A DNA stretch of 64,000 nucleotides, from NCBI GenBank assembly GCA_024403455.1, contig JAKSRR010000005.1, positions 1 through 64,000 on the forward strand, written 5' to 3'. Shown here piece after piece: positions 22,620-32,525 of the stretch. This DNA is from Lachnospiraceae bacterium (GTDB taxonomy: Bacteria > Bacillota > Clostridia > Lachnospirales > Lachnospiraceae). Every line of letters begins with the position of its first letter. Positions within the stretch are counted from its first letter, which is position 1. Made by a program: the position numbers and the translations under genes. The notes beneath the pieces are model-generated. The model had not been told where the DNA came from, made no database searches, and was given only the letters and a program-made list of their open reading frames with translations.

Positions 22620-24983
22620 ATGAAGAATTGTAAACGTTTTGCAGCACTAAGCTTTGCGGCTGTAATGGTGCTATCAGCTTGTGGAAAGAATACGGATCCT
22701 GTGGTAGAGGAGCCTCAGGATGAACAGGTCGTTGATGTTACCGATGTAGCAGATACGACGGAGCCAGAAACAGACCAGTATATTGAGCTAGCGTTAAATG
22801 TATATTATAACGATGCAGACCATTCATATTATGATAATGAAGCAGGTCAGTCTATTATCGTAACAGAGGAAGGCCAGTATACGGTGACCTTCGATTGTGC
22901 AACTGATTTATCGGAAGCAGCCGTTTCTGCTGGCGTAGATTCTTTAACCAATCTGACCGCTGTTTATATCTTGGATATGGGTGTTGGACAGGGAAAGCAG
23001 TCTCCTTTAAAGTCCTGCGACATTATGTATGATAGTGTAGTGGTAGATGGTACGGAGTTAACAGTTACCTTAGATAATCCCAAGAGTGCTTTCAAATCTT
23101 CTGGTGTGTTTGATACCAACGATCCGGTTAATGCCTGGGATGCTTCTTATGTCGCAGAGGTAGATATAGATTCTAAGGATCACGTTGCCAACTTTAATAG
23201 CGTAGAGAGTCCCAAAACCATTAGTGTGACATTTACACTTTCTAACATGAATTGGGGTGAAGAAACCGCTGTTGCTGAAGGCAATGTGAGTGGAGATGTA
23301 AATACCTACGTAAATACGACCAAGTATAGTGATATAGATTTTACTGATATTAATTCTGTTGATCTTATGAAGTATATGGGTAATGGTATCAATCTTGGAA
23401 ATACCATGGAAGCGGTGGTTTCCACCTATGCTAAGGATTTAGATACCTCCATGTATGAGCAGGCATGGGGACAGCCCATTACCACGAAAGAGATGATTGT
23501 TGGTATGAAGAACTGCGGTTTTGATACCCTTCGTATTCCTGTTGCATGGTGCAATATGATGGATTATGAAAATGATGACTATACCATCAACACTGCTCTT
23601 TTAGACAGAGTACAGCAGATTGTTGATTGGGCGACTGAGGCAGAGATGTTCGTCATCGTCAATGACCACTGGGATGGAAACTGGTGGGAGAAGTTTGCTG
23701 GTACTGCAGAAGAAAAAGAGCAGGCATGGAAGATTTATGAATCCATGTGGACCCAGGTGGGAGAACGTTTCAAGGATTATCCTGATACCCTCATTCTTGA
23801 ATCTGCCAATGAAGAGTTAGGTAGTGGTTGGATGAACAAGGGTCTTACAGAAGCAGAGACCTATACCTTAATGAATGAAGTTAACCAGAAGTTCGTGGAT
23901 ATCATTCGTGGTATTGGTGGAAATAATGACGACAGATTCCTTCTGATTGCAGGTAATAATACCAATGTGGACAGAACCTGTGATAAGCGTTTCGTAATGC
24001 CTAAGGATACAGTAAGCGGAAAACTCATTGTTTCTGTTCACTACTATGATCCATGGAATTATTGTGGTGATAAGAGTGTAAATAAGGAAGAAGATCTTGT
24101 AGGTTATAGATGGGGTCTTCAGAAGGAATACACTTATGCGACTGAGCAGCTTGCGAAGATGCAGCAGTTTATTGAAGATGGATATGGTGTCATTATTGGT
24201 GAGTATGGTGCGCTTTGTGCCTATATCAACAATAAGTCTTACCAGATTCCGAATGCGGTAGAGTATAACCAGAATGTATTAGACCTTTGTGATTTATATG
24301 GATACTGCCCTGTACTTTGGGATTGCAACAACGTATATAATAAGCGTACCCAGAATACCATTACACCAGAAATGTTAGAGTTATATACCTCCCGCTGCTA
24401 CGCAGAGGAGATGGCAAAGGGCGATGGTTACTTACAGGAAGTACAGAACCGCGTAGATACCTTGACGGCAGAAGCACCTGATCACTGGGAAGGTCAGGAA
24501 GTATATGAACCTGGTACCCCTGTTGCATGGATTATGTGGAATGGTGGGGCAGGTACTTATAGCGTTGGCGATACCTTCAATGCTGCAGATAACACTGCTG
24601 GTATTAAGGCAACCAATGTAGTCATTGAAGGAGAAGGCGAATATACCGTCAGCCTCGATTTTGCAGGCGGTAATACAGGTCTTACCTTTGCAGCCCTTGG
24701 CATTGCAGATTGTGAAGATTTATATCCCGGTGCGATTATTCGTATTAAGTCTATTACCTACGATGGTGAAGAAGTGAAGTTAAATGGTCAGCCTTATACC
24801 AGTTCTGATGATGGTCACTGCACCAGAGTAAACTTATATAATGGATGGATTAATACGCTTCCTGATGATGCCAGAACTTTCTCTGGTCAGCTTACGGGAG
24901 CAACTCCTACCCTTCTTACACCCAATGAAATCGTGGATGTAAAGAACATCAGTATTACCTTCGAATTTATTGAATCGAAGTAA
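22620..24983 (+). CDS. GH5 family cellulase-like lipoprotein with flanking beta-sandwich modules
   Basis: An exported glucanase held on the cell surface. The 787 residues begin with a lipoprotein signal (LSACGK, Cys21). A beta-sandwich module (about 50-225) comes next, with YTVTFDCATDLSEAAV. The GH5 domain (about 255-600) starts GNGINLGNTMEAV, then LRIPVAWCNM, ESANEELG with acid/base Glu near 398, VHYYDPWNY, and IIGEYGALCAY with nucleophile Glu near 528. A second sandwich module (about 650-787) has YTVSLDFAGGNTGLTFAALG. The two modules resemble each other and may bind glucan. The subfamily looks like GH5_4, but that is inference. A terminator-like hairpin follows. Confidence 0.9.
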   Translation: MKNCKRFAALSFAAVMVLSACGKNTDPVVEEPQDEQVVDVTDVADTTEPETDQYIELALNVYYNDADHSYYDNEAGQSIIVTEEGQYTVTFDCATDLSEAAVSAGVDSLTNLTAVYILDMGVGQGKQSPLKSCDIMYDSVVVDGTELTVTLDNPKSAFKSSGVFDTNDPVNAWDASYVAEVDIDSKDHVANFNSVESPKTISVTFTLSNMNWGEETAVAEGNVSGDVNTYVNTTKYSDIDFTDINSVDLMKYMGNGINLGNTMEAVVSTYAKDLDTSMYEQAWGQPITTKEMIVGMKNCGFDTLRIPVAWCNMMDYENDDYTINTALLDRVQQIVDWATEAEMFVIVNDHWDGNWWEKFAGTAEEKEQAWKIYESMWTQVGERFKDYPDTLILESANEELGSGWMNKGLTEAETYTLMNEVNQKFVDIIRGIGGNNDDRFLLIAGNNTNVDRTCDKRFVMPKDTVSGKLIVSVHYYDPWNYCGDKSVNKEEDLVGYRWGLQKEYTYATEQLAKMQQFIEDGYGVIIGEYGALCAYINNKSYQIPNAVEYNQNVLDLCDLYGYCPVLWDCNNVYNKRTQNTITPEMLELYTSRCYAEEMAKGDGYLQEVQNRVDTLTAEAPDHWEGQEVYEPGTPVAWIMWNGGAGTYSVGDTFNAADNTAGIKATNVVIEGEGEYTVSLDFAGGNTGLTFAALGIADCEDLYPGAIIRIKSITYDGEEVKLNGQPYTSSDDGHCTRVNLYNGWINTLPDDARTFSGQLTGATPTLLTPNEIVDVKNISITFEFIESK

Positions 24984-25012
24984 TAATACATCTCCCCCTC
25001 TATTGAGAAGAG

Positions 25013-25051
25013 TGCCCTGTCTGTTTCGTAGAAGCAGATGGGGTATTTTTC
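25013..25051 (+). terminator. Probable intrinsic terminator
   Basis: CCCTGTCTG and CAGATGGGG form an imperfect stem, followed by a T run, 30 bases after the GH5 lipoprotein stop. Confidence 0.6.
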
Positions 25052-25133
25052 CTTTTGGGATTATGCATATGAACCTTCATCTTGTCAGAGGATGTCAGGA
25101 TTTAGGAAAGAAGATATATGTTAAAATAAAACC

Positions 25134-26447
25134 ATGAAGATTATAAAAGCAGGAACGAAATATATAGTAATAGCGCTGATTACCTTGCTCCTTTGCATAG
25201 GACTATTTCTTTTGGTTAATCTGATTCCCCGTTCGGCCATCATTTCTAATATGCAGGAGAGTGCGACATATTTTGATGAGCATCCTTTGTTTCCATGGGA
25301 AATAGAGAATCGGCCCTTCTCCAAGGCAGACAATTATGCAGACTGCATACTCACACAGATTATTTACCAGAGCGACGAAAAGCATCCTGTAAGAAGCATG
25401 ATTTTAGCTTCCTATTATCAGGGGGAGAATGAAAATGTTGATAAGGCCTTTGTTAGAACTTTGGCTGAAGGAACAGAGCCTAATATCAATTATTTCAGAT
25501 ATTGGCATGGTTCACAGATTATCCTAAGACCTCTTTTTTGTATCTTCTCTATAAGGGGTGTCAGACTATCTTTATTTATTGTGACAACAATTCTGTTTAT
25601 ATTAAGTTCTATTTTATGTTTTAGAAAGGGGCAGAAAGTTTTTGCCGTCAGTATATGGGTAGCCCTTTTATTGGTGCAGTACTGGATGGCGGTTTTTTCT
25701 TTGGAATATCTTACTTGTTTTCTTCTTTTATCGATACAGCTCTTATGGCTTACTTCGCAGGGGAAAGAAAAGCGAAAAAACAGAATGGTTCCCTTCTTTT
25801 TGGTAAGCGGCATGCTTACCAGCTTTATGGATTTTTTAACGACAGAAACGTTAACGATAACCATTCCGCTTTTATACATTCTTTCTACCGATTCGCTTCC
25901 TGAGAGAAATTTCAAAAATGGATTCAAAACGGTTGGAAAAGCGATTCTTGCCTGGGGTATAGGTTATGGCGGCATGTTCCTGGCAAAATGGGGTCTTGCT
26001 TACGCCTTTCTTGGAAAGGATGCCTTTATGGAAGCCTGGCAGCAGGCGGTTTATAGAATCAGCGGAGCGGTAACGGCTGATAATACGGCTGAAGGAAGCA
26101 TCGTTTCTTTAGGTGCCCAGCTTTTTGGCTGTATCTGGAGAAATCTGTACTGTATGTTTGCTCTTCCTACAGAAGTGAAGGCATCCACGGTCATGGTTCT
26201 CTGGGGGATTCTTTTGTTTTTGCTATTCAGTTTTTGGTATCTATTTAGAAAGGAAGGAGCCACAGACGGTCAGAAGGTATGGCTTTTGTTAATAGGAGGA
26301 ATTCCTTTTATAAGGTTTTTGCTTCTGCGAAATCATGCGTATATGCATTACTTTTTCACCTATCGGGCACTTGCAGCCACCCTTCTCGCCATGATACTCT
26401 TTCTGTCTCAAACGGTAGAAGTTAGGAAGAAGAAACGTAAGAGATAA
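25134..26447 (+). CDS. Polytopic membrane protein, function unknown
   Basis: 437 residues. A first helix (about 10-30) precedes an outer region of about 100 residues (ENRPFSKADNYADCILTQII; YQGENENVD; YFRYWHGSQIILRPLFCIFS). Then come about nine membrane helices. The shape is that of a GT-C-type glycosyltransferase or a related lipid-sugar enzyme, but I found no DxD-like motif in the first outer loop to make this firm. A weak SD precedes the ATG. It stands between two terminators as a single-gene unit, downstream of the cellulase lipoprotein. The glycan link is only by neighbourhood. Confidence 0.7.
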   Translation: MKIIKAGTKYIVIALITLLLCIGLFLLVNLIPRSAIISNMQESATYFDEHPLFPWEIENRPFSKADNYADCILTQIIYQSDEKHPVRSMILASYYQGENENVDKAFVRTLAEGTEPNINYFRYWHGSQIILRPLFCIFSIRGVRLSLFIVTTILFILSSILCFRKGQKVFAVSIWVALLLVQYWMAVFSLEYLTCFLLLSIQLLWLTSQGKEKRKNRMVPFFLVSGMLTSFMDFLTTETLTITIPLLYILSTDSLPERNFKNGFKTVGKAILAWGIGYGGMFLAKWGLAYAFLGKDAFMEAWQQAVYRISGAVTADNTAEGSIVSLGAQLFGCIWRNLYCMFALPTEVKASTVMVLWGILLFLLFSFWYLFRKEGATDGQKVWLLLIGGIPFIRFLLLRNHAYMHYFFTYRALAATLLAMILFLSQTVEVRKKKRKR

Positions 26448-26462
26448 CAAAATCTATAGCGT

Positions 26463-26498
26463 ATCCTCCTGTTTTATATAGAAACTGGAGGATTTTTT
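26463..26498 (+). terminator. Intrinsic terminator
   Basis: ATCCTCC and GTTT pair with AAAC and GGAGGAT around a TATATAG-like loop, followed by six T. Confidence 0.88.
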
Positions 26499-26648
26499 AA
26501 TTTTTGGCTGTCGTTCATGCTTTTATTTTGATTTTCATGCTAACAAGTACAATAAAAGGGCATTTTTCATGTATCATTATATGTGGATATTTATTCACAA
26601 TTTTCAAAATTAGGGTGTTGATAAGTAGTAAAAAGGCACGGTGATGAT

Positions 26649-28451
26649 ATGAAAAAAAGAGGAAAAGGATTATTAGCAATATGTCTTTCCATGATATGTA
26701 TTTTGCTCCCCTGGATGCAGGTAAGGGCAGAAGCATCGTATTTGTATATGGGTGATACAGCCTTTGTTGATCAGACACTTACGGAAGTTCAATTGTCAGA
26801 TGATATATATGTGGGAAGTGGAGGCTTTACCTGTAATAACGTAAATGTTACCTTGCCTACAGGGGCTTCCTTTGGTCATAATTTGGTTCTTCGAGGAGAT
26901 GATATTAATTTCATTAATCAGGGTACCATTGATGGAACCATACAGGTTGGTGGAAACAACATATCCATACAGAGTTCCTCCACCGTTGCAAAATTGTTAT
27001 TTATGAAGACCGGTAGTGGAGCAGGACTGGTTGGTCCAAAAGTTACTGCCAGAAATGTTGAATATTGGAATGGCACTATCCCTGCAGGCGTGCTTGCCGT
27101 GGAGAATACATTCACACTAAAGAGTACGGGTGATGTTTCAACAGCTGGTATTGATAGCATTGAAGCAAAGTCACTAGATACAATGGTTTGTAATGATTCG
27201 GCGTCAGCGATTAGTCTAAAAGTGATTTATCAGGGGGAGCCCATTACTATGTCGGTTCCAGCCGGGGAAATAAAAAGCGTGGTACAGTGTATGCCTGAAC
27301 AGAAACTAGTGAGCATTTCTATGGAAGATTACCGAATGGATGCATCGGTAGTTCCTGCTCCAGTAATTGATATTAATCTTTATGCTAGTGATTTTATACA
27401 TGATATGAATGAATATATGTATATTTCCAAGGAAGCAACAGAGGCCACCTTTACCGAAGAACCTCCCAGGGTGCCGGGTGATTATATTGTACGGGCAAAG
27501 TTTTCAAATGCTTCATCAGTAACGCTTTTTTATGTCACAGCGGACTTTACCGTTCTTCCCATGCCAGCACCTACAGGCAGTGTAACTATGGCGAATTACT
27601 ATTATGGAGCAGCGCCGACTTCTCCTGTTGCATCTTCGGAAACCAACGGAAATGAAGGCGTCACCTTCCTCTATAAGGAAAAAGGTGCAGGTGATGATAC
27701 CTATACAGCTACAAAGCCTACAAAGGTTGGAGAATATACCGTAAAGGCATCCTTCCCTGCCAAGGGAGGATTTGAAGCATTTTCCACAACTACTGATTTT
27801 TCTGTGACATATTTACCTACACCGGAGACTCCCTTTGTGATAGGCGGACTGGCAGGAACTAACGGTTTCTTTACCTCAGATATTGTACTGAATGCTCCAG
27901 CAGGATATGAAATTGCAGAAGCTATAGCAGGTCCCTATGTCGCTTCTCTTTCTTTTACAGAAAGTACTACGGCAGGACAGATATATCTGCGCCAGATAAG
28001 TACCGGAGCCATTACTGCCTCTATCCCAAGAGCTGCTGTAATGATTGATAAGGATTTACCCACCTTTGATACAGAGGATGGAGACTACTATAGTGATAAG
28101 CTGATGATTTCTGTAGGGGATCCCAATCTTTCCAGTGTTACGGTTAATGGTATTCCTTTAAAGGGGGATAGTGCCTTAATGTATGCCACTTTAACCGCTG
28201 AGACAGAAGAAGTCACCTATACCATTATAGCTACGGATCTTGCTGGTAATGAAACAAAGAGAGTAATTACCCTCTATCCTGCTTTTGAGAAGACCGGTAC
28301 GATAAAGCCAGGCAATTTAAAGTGCCGCAGCGGAAAGAAGTATACACTTCCTGAGGGAGACTGGAGTCTTTCCGGAGATGAGGGTACCTATGCAGGTGGT
28401 ATGGCTGTTTATGTCCCTTCTACCGGATATTATGATTTGTCTCAAAACTAA
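26649..28451 (+). CDS. Large secreted beta-rich protein of the signalling cluster
   Basis: A 600-residue exported protein with a clear signal peptide (about 1-29, ending VRAEA). The first 150 residues after it look like a right-handed beta-helix or repeat (short turns such as GGNNISIQSSSTVAKLLFMK). Later come Ig-like modules with PGDYIVRAKFSNAS, VGEYTVKASFPAK and a final DLAGNETKRVITLYP. The C-terminus (GTIKPGNLKCRSGKKYTLPEG) is followed directly by the FecR-domain gene 23 bases away. No anchor is seen, so it is either shed or bound by partners. A role as the outermost, ligand-binding part of the cluster is inference. Confidence 0.75.
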   Translation: MKKRGKGLLAICLSMICILLPWMQVRAEASYLYMGDTAFVDQTLTEVQLSDDIYVGSGGFTCNNVNVTLPTGASFGHNLVLRGDDINFINQGTIDGTIQVGGNNISIQSSSTVAKLLFMKTGSGAGLVGPKVTARNVEYWNGTIPAGVLAVENTFTLKSTGDVSTAGIDSIEAKSLDTMVCNDSASAISLKVIYQGEPITMSVPAGEIKSVVQCMPEQKLVSISMEDYRMDASVVPAPVIDINLYASDFIHDMNEYMYISKEATEATFTEEPPRVPGDYIVRAKFSNASSVTLFYVTADFTVLPMPAPTGSVTMANYYYGAAPTSPVASSETNGNEGVTFLYKEKGAGDDTYTATKPTKVGEYTVKASFPAKGGFEAFSTTTDFSVTYLPTPETPFVIGGLAGTNGFFTSDIVLNAPAGYEIAEAIAGPYVASLSFTESTTAGQIYLRQISTGAITASIPRAAVMIDKDLPTFDTEDGDYYSDKLMISVGDPNLSSVTVNGIPLKGDSALMYATLTAETEEVTYTIIATDLAGNETKRVITLYPAFEKTGTIKPGNLKCRSGKKYTLPEGDWSLSGDEGTYAGGMAVYVPSTGYYDLSQN

Positions 28452-28474
28452 TTTCTGCTGGGGAGGGATAGAAG

Positions 28475-29464
28475 ATGAAAGGAAAGAAAGGCATACTGAT
28501 TGGTGCTATTGCAGCAGTGGTCATCATTGCGGCGGTAGTAGTCATTTTGCTTCTAAATAAAGGAAAAAGTGAATCCTATCGTGTCATCAAGGTATATGAA
28601 AGTCAGGGCGAAAGTATTGTAACCAGAACTGCCATTGGTGATATTACGGCATATAGCAACATGCTGTTAGAGTCTGGGGATGATGTAGCGGTTCGTGATG
28701 GAAAGCTGACACTACAGCTAGATGATGATAAGTTTGTCTATGCAGAAAAAGATACCAACTTTGCACTGGTGGCCTCTGGTAGTTCTCAAAATAGTAAGAC
28801 CTCCATCGAATTAAAGACAGGTGCGATTACCAACGAAATTCAAAATCCGTTGTCAAAGGACTCTTCCTATGAGGTGAATACGCCGAACTCTACTATGGCC
28901 GTCAGAGGTACCGTCTTTCGTGTAGAGGTAACATGGGATGCTGATGGAAAACCGGTTACGAAACTTTCTGGTTTTCAGGGTAAGGTAGATATATATCCTA
29001 TAGCTCCCGATGGAACCAAAGGAGAACCCGTCAGTGTTATCATGGGTGAAGAAATTATCATTGCTGGTGAAGGGGAAGATCTGGAAATTGGTGAAGTAGA
29101 AGAAATCAATTATGAGGAGCTTCCTGCGGAAACCTTACTTACGGTGTACGAAATCATTGGAGAAACCCAATCAGAAGAAATCGGTCTGAGTGAAGTCGTT
29201 GAAGAGATAGAAATTTCTGTCAGTGAAAACAGCATTAGCGAGAACAGTATCAGCGAAAACAGCGTTAGTGAAAATGCTGTAGAAGAGATTCCGGAAGGAC
29301 CCTTCACTGTAACCTTCACTTATCAGGGAAGCACCTTCTATACTGTGTCAGTAAAGGGAGGAGAAACGGTGTCACCACCGACCCTTGCACCAGCGCCTTC
29401 TGGTGGATGGGATTTTGATTTTAGTACTATGATTGTGGAAGATACCATAATAGAATGGCAGTAG
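28475..29464 (+). CDS. FecR-domain membrane-anchored protein
   Basis: 329 residues with one N-terminal membrane helix (about 6-28) and the rest outside. The FecR domain spans about 40-190 with LESGDDVAVRDGKLTLQLDDDKF, IELKTGAITNEI and VNTPNSTMAVRGTVFRVEV (the last two motifs are the family core). A five-residue repeat SENSI/SENSV follows near 248-267, then a small beta domain (FTVTFTYQGSTFYTVSVKGG) like a flexible-linker plus Flg_new-type unit. FecR domains often pair with CHASE2 proteins, and a CHASE2 cyclase is encoded two genes downstream, so this is probably its outer partner. Confidence 0.82.
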   Translation: MKGKKGILIGAIAAVVIIAAVVVILLLNKGKSESYRVIKVYESQGESIVTRTAIGDITAYSNMLLESGDDVAVRDGKLTLQLDDDKFVYAEKDTNFALVASGSSQNSKTSIELKTGAITNEIQNPLSKDSSYEVNTPNSTMAVRGTVFRVEVTWDADGKPVTKLSGFQGKVDIYPIAPDGTKGEPVSVIMGEEIIIAGEGEDLEIGEVEEINYEELPAETLLTVYEIIGETQSEEIGLSEVVEEIEISVSENSISENSISENSVSENAVEEIPEGPFTVTFTYQGSTFYTVSVKGGETVSPPTLAPAPSGGWDFDFSTMIVEDTIIEWQ

Positions 29465-29530
29465 GTTACGATTATCCTAGAAAGCAAAAAGGAGAATGGT
29501 AATACGCAAAAAACGAAAGGGGATTATACA

Positions 29531-30709
29531 ATGAATGCAGAGATTTTAAGACACATTCCAACCATCGCAGAGTTTTTTAAGATTAAGAATGATAAGCCTT
29601 TAGCAGAAGGAACCCGTCAGCTTTTAGAGGCGATGGAAGAAAAGACTTTTCAGGCAGGTCAGAACATTGTAACCGTAGGTGCTGACAGCAGTGACGGTAT
29701 GTATATTATTTTATCTGGTAATACAGATGTTCTCAGCAATAAGGGAGAGCGCATCAATGTATTAGGTGCAGGTGACTTTATTGGAGAGTTAGGTCTTATT
29801 AATGATGATGTAAGAGGGGCTACCGTACGCGCTACTACAGAGGTGGTATGTGCAAATATCTCACGTGATCTTTTTGAAGAAATTGCATCCAAGAATCGTA
29901 AGATTTATGGTTCCTTCATGAACATGCTTTACACGAAAACAACAAAGCTCGTGACAGAACAGCAGAGGATTAAATCTGAGCTTGCTATTGCTACAACGAT
30001 TCAGGATGGTTGTCTAGAACATGATTTCTCTGAATTTAATAAGCTTTCCAATATTGAGTTGCATGCAGCGATGCGTCCTGCTAAGGAAGTGGGTGGTGAC
30101 TTCTATGATGTATTTATGATTGATAGAAATCATCTTTGTTTCCTTATTGCAGATGTATCTGGAAAAGGTGTGCCGGCAGCTTTATTTATGACGATGGCAA
30201 AGACCCATATTAAAAACTTTGCTTCCGTTGGAATGCCTTTATCAGAAGTTATGTTTAGAGCTAACAACGCACTTTGCTATAAGAATGAGCAGGGTATGTT
30301 CGTAACGGCCTTTGTCTGTGTTATGGATTTAGATACAGGGGATGTTACCTATGTAAACGCAGGACACAATCCTCCTTTTGTAAAGCGCTGTGGCGACTTC
30401 TTTGGTATGATGAATATCAAGGCAAATCTTGTTCTTGGTATGATGGAAGAAATGAAGTACAAAGAAGAGCATTTGACCTTAAGCAAGGGTGACACTATCT
30501 ACATGTATACCGATGGTGTTACGGAAGCATTAAATCCCAAGCAGGAATTTTTAGGAGACGACCGCTTAGGAGAAATGCTGAATGCACATAGTGATGAAGC
30601 AGGAGATACCAAGACATTTGTAGAAAAGATGTTTGAGGAAGTAGATGGATTTGCCGATGGAGAGCAGCAGGCAGATGATATTACCATGCTTTATTTAAGC
30701 AGAATGTAA
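29531..30709 (+). CDS. SpoIIE-type PP2C phosphatase with cyclic-nucleotide-binding domain
   Basis: A cytoplasmic protein phosphatase of 392 residues. The cyclic-nucleotide-binding domain (about 35-135) has the phosphate-binding cassette FIGELGLINDDVRGATVRA with the Glu and Arg used to hold cAMP or cGMP in CRP-like proteins. A helical linker follows. The SpoIIE/RsbU phosphatase domain (about 175-390) has RPAKEVGGDFYDVF, IADVSGKGVPAALFM (metal Asp near 207), NAGHNPPF, MYTDGVTEALN and QQADDITML. Such enzymes dephosphorylate STAS anti-anti-sigma factors. A STAS gene and a nucleotide cyclase gene lie in the same cluster, so regulation by the cyclase product is likely. Confidence 0.92.
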   Translation: MNAEILRHIPTIAEFFKIKNDKPLAEGTRQLLEAMEEKTFQAGQNIVTVGADSSDGMYIILSGNTDVLSNKGERINVLGAGDFIGELGLINDDVRGATVRATTEVVCANISRDLFEEIASKNRKIYGSFMNMLYTKTTKLVTEQQRIKSELAIATTIQDGCLEHDFSEFNKLSNIELHAAMRPAKEVGGDFYDVFMIDRNHLCFLIADVSGKGVPAALFMTMAKTHIKNFASVGMPLSEVMFRANNALCYKNEQGMFVTAFVCVMDLDTGDVTYVNAGHNPPFVKRCGDFFGMMNIKANLVLGMMEEMKYKEEHLTLSKGDTIYMYTDGVTEALNPKQEFLGDDRLGEMLNAHSDEAGDTKTFVEKMFEEVDGFADGEQQADDITMLYLSRM

Positions 30710-30722
30710 GGGATAGAGAGAC

Positions 30723-32513
30723 ATGAAAGAAAAATTACGGGTAATCATAGGTGCAATTCTTACCCTGGGGTTAGTATTTCTTCTTACAGTAAGTAACTTC
30801 CTGTCACCAGCAGATTATGTACTAAAGGATCTTTTATATCAGATTCCCAGAGGTATCAATAGCAATATTAAGATTATTGCCATTGATGAGCCGACTTTAG
30901 AACAGTACGGTCGTATGGGAGACTGGTCCAGACAGATGTATGCAGATTTGATTCATACATTAAATCAGGACGAGGTTTTTAGACCTTCTGTGATAGCCTT
31001 CGACTTAATTTTCTCCGGAGAAGCAGATGCTGCAGGGGATGCTGCTTTTGTGAAAGAGGCTAAGGAAAGTGGTAATGTAGTAGTTGCTACAGAGCTTGTC
31101 TATGATGTGAAGCCGGTAGCCGATGAAAAAAGGGGAACCTATTTCCCGGTATCTTCCATTGTCTATCCTTATGAAGACTTGAGAGCTGTGACAGAGACGG
31201 GTTTCGCATCTGTTGCCCAGGATTCTGACAGCACCATTCGTCGAATTTTACCTGTTGAGCAATTTGAAGGACAACAGGTAGATATGTTTTCCAAAGTCAT
31301 TTATGAAACCTACTGCCAAAAGAATGGACTAGCTGTCAATGAAATTCCTTCCGATAAATATGGAAGATCCCTAATCAATTATTCGGGAAAGCCTGGTGAT
31401 TATGAACATATCTCTATGGCAGATGTACTTAGTGGAAAGATTGATCCTAAGGCATTTACTGGTTCCATCGTTCTTGTGGGTGCTTACGCCAGTGGTATGC
31501 AGGATAATTTCAATGTACCGAATGGTGGCAGTCACCAAATGTATGGAGTGGAGATACATGCCAATATTATCCAGTCCTTCATGGAAGGAAGATTTGCCAT
31601 TAATGCAAACCCGCTTCTTAGTGGGCTCATTATCGGTCTTTGCTGTGGTCTTATCTTTATTATTTTCAAAAAGGCAAAGGTGTGGGTGGCAACTCTTTCA
31701 CTAGTTGCTGCTATTGCTGCAGAGATTTTTGCGGGTGTGCAGTTAAATAATCATGGGAAATCGATTCCTTTATTACCAGGCATCGTAACGTTAGTGATTG
31801 CTTATATTTACTGTCTTGCGCTAGGATATATTGCAGAAAGCTTAAAGAAGCGTAAGGTGCTAAATGCTTTCAAGAAATATGTAGCTCCGGAAATCGTGGA
31901 AGAAATCTCAAAGAAGGGAGATTTTTCCATAAAGTTAGGTGGAGAAAACAGAGACATTGCTGTACTATTTGTAGATATTCGTGGATTTACAACGATGTCG
32001 GAAGCCTTAAAGCCAGAGCAGGTGGTAGAAATTCTTAACCAGTATCTGCAGCTTACTACGGAAGCGGTATTTAAGAATAAAGGAACGTTAGATAAATATG
32101 TGGGAGACTGTACCATGGCGATGTGGAATGCTCCCTTTGATCAGGAAAACTATGAACTACTAGCTGTGCGTGCAGCCATGGATATTGTTAAGGGTGGCGA
32201 GGCATTAGAAGAAGAGCTCATGAAAAAATATGGACGTACCATTGGTTTTGGTGTAGGTGTTCACTGCGGCGAAGCCGTTGTAGGAAATATTGGCTGTGAT
32301 TTTAGAATGGATTATACTTCCATTGGAGATACCGTCAACACTTCTGCACGATTAGAAGCCAATGCGAAGAAGGGACAGGTTCTGATTAGTGATGTTCTTT
32401 ATGAAAGACTGGGCGATCTGGTGAAGGTAGAACCTGTTGGAAATATTCCTTTAAAGGGAAAGAGCAAGGAACTGTTTGTATATTCTGTTGTAGATGTGGA
32501 CCGTTCTTTGTAA
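30723..32513 (+). CDS. CHASE2-domain class III adenylate/guanylate cyclase
   Basis: A membrane-bound nucleotide cyclase of 596 residues. A first helix (about 10-28) precedes an outer CHASE2 sensor (about 30-280), with FDLIFSGEAD and DNFNVPNGGSHQMYGVEIHANIIQS. Three helices come next (about 290-370). The catalytic domain (about 410-590) has FVDIRGFTTMSE with the first metal Asp near 417, DKYVGDC with Lys and the second metal Asp near 461, and DYTSIGDTVNTSARLE with Thr, Asn and Arg. Lys plus Thr/Asp in the purine site suggest cAMP rather than cGMP. It starts 13 bases after the phosphatase gene, whose regulatory domain could bind its product. Confidence 0.9.
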   Translation: MKEKLRVIIGAILTLGLVFLLTVSNFLSPADYVLKDLLYQIPRGINSNIKIIAIDEPTLEQYGRMGDWSRQMYADLIHTLNQDEVFRPSVIAFDLIFSGEADAAGDAAFVKEAKESGNVVVATELVYDVKPVADEKRGTYFPVSSIVYPYEDLRAVTETGFASVAQDSDSTIRRILPVEQFEGQQVDMFSKVIYETYCQKNGLAVNEIPSDKYGRSLINYSGKPGDYEHISMADVLSGKIDPKAFTGSIVLVGAYASGMQDNFNVPNGGSHQMYGVEIHANIIQSFMEGRFAINANPLLSGLIIGLCCGLIFIIFKKAKVWVATLSLVAAIAAEIFAGVQLNNHGKSIPLLPGIVTLVIAYIYCLALGYIAESLKKRKVLNAFKKYVAPEIVEEISKKGDFSIKLGGENRDIAVLFVDIRGFTTMSEALKPEQVVEILNQYLQLTTEAVFKNKGTLDKYVGDCTMAMWNAPFDQENYELLAVRAAMDIVKGGEALEEELMKKYGRTIGFGVGVHCGEAVVGNIGCDFRMDYTSIGDTVNTSARLEANAKKGQVLISDVLYERLGDLVKVEPVGNIPLKGKSKELFVYSVVDVDRSL

Positions 32514-32525
32514 ATTGGGGGAACC

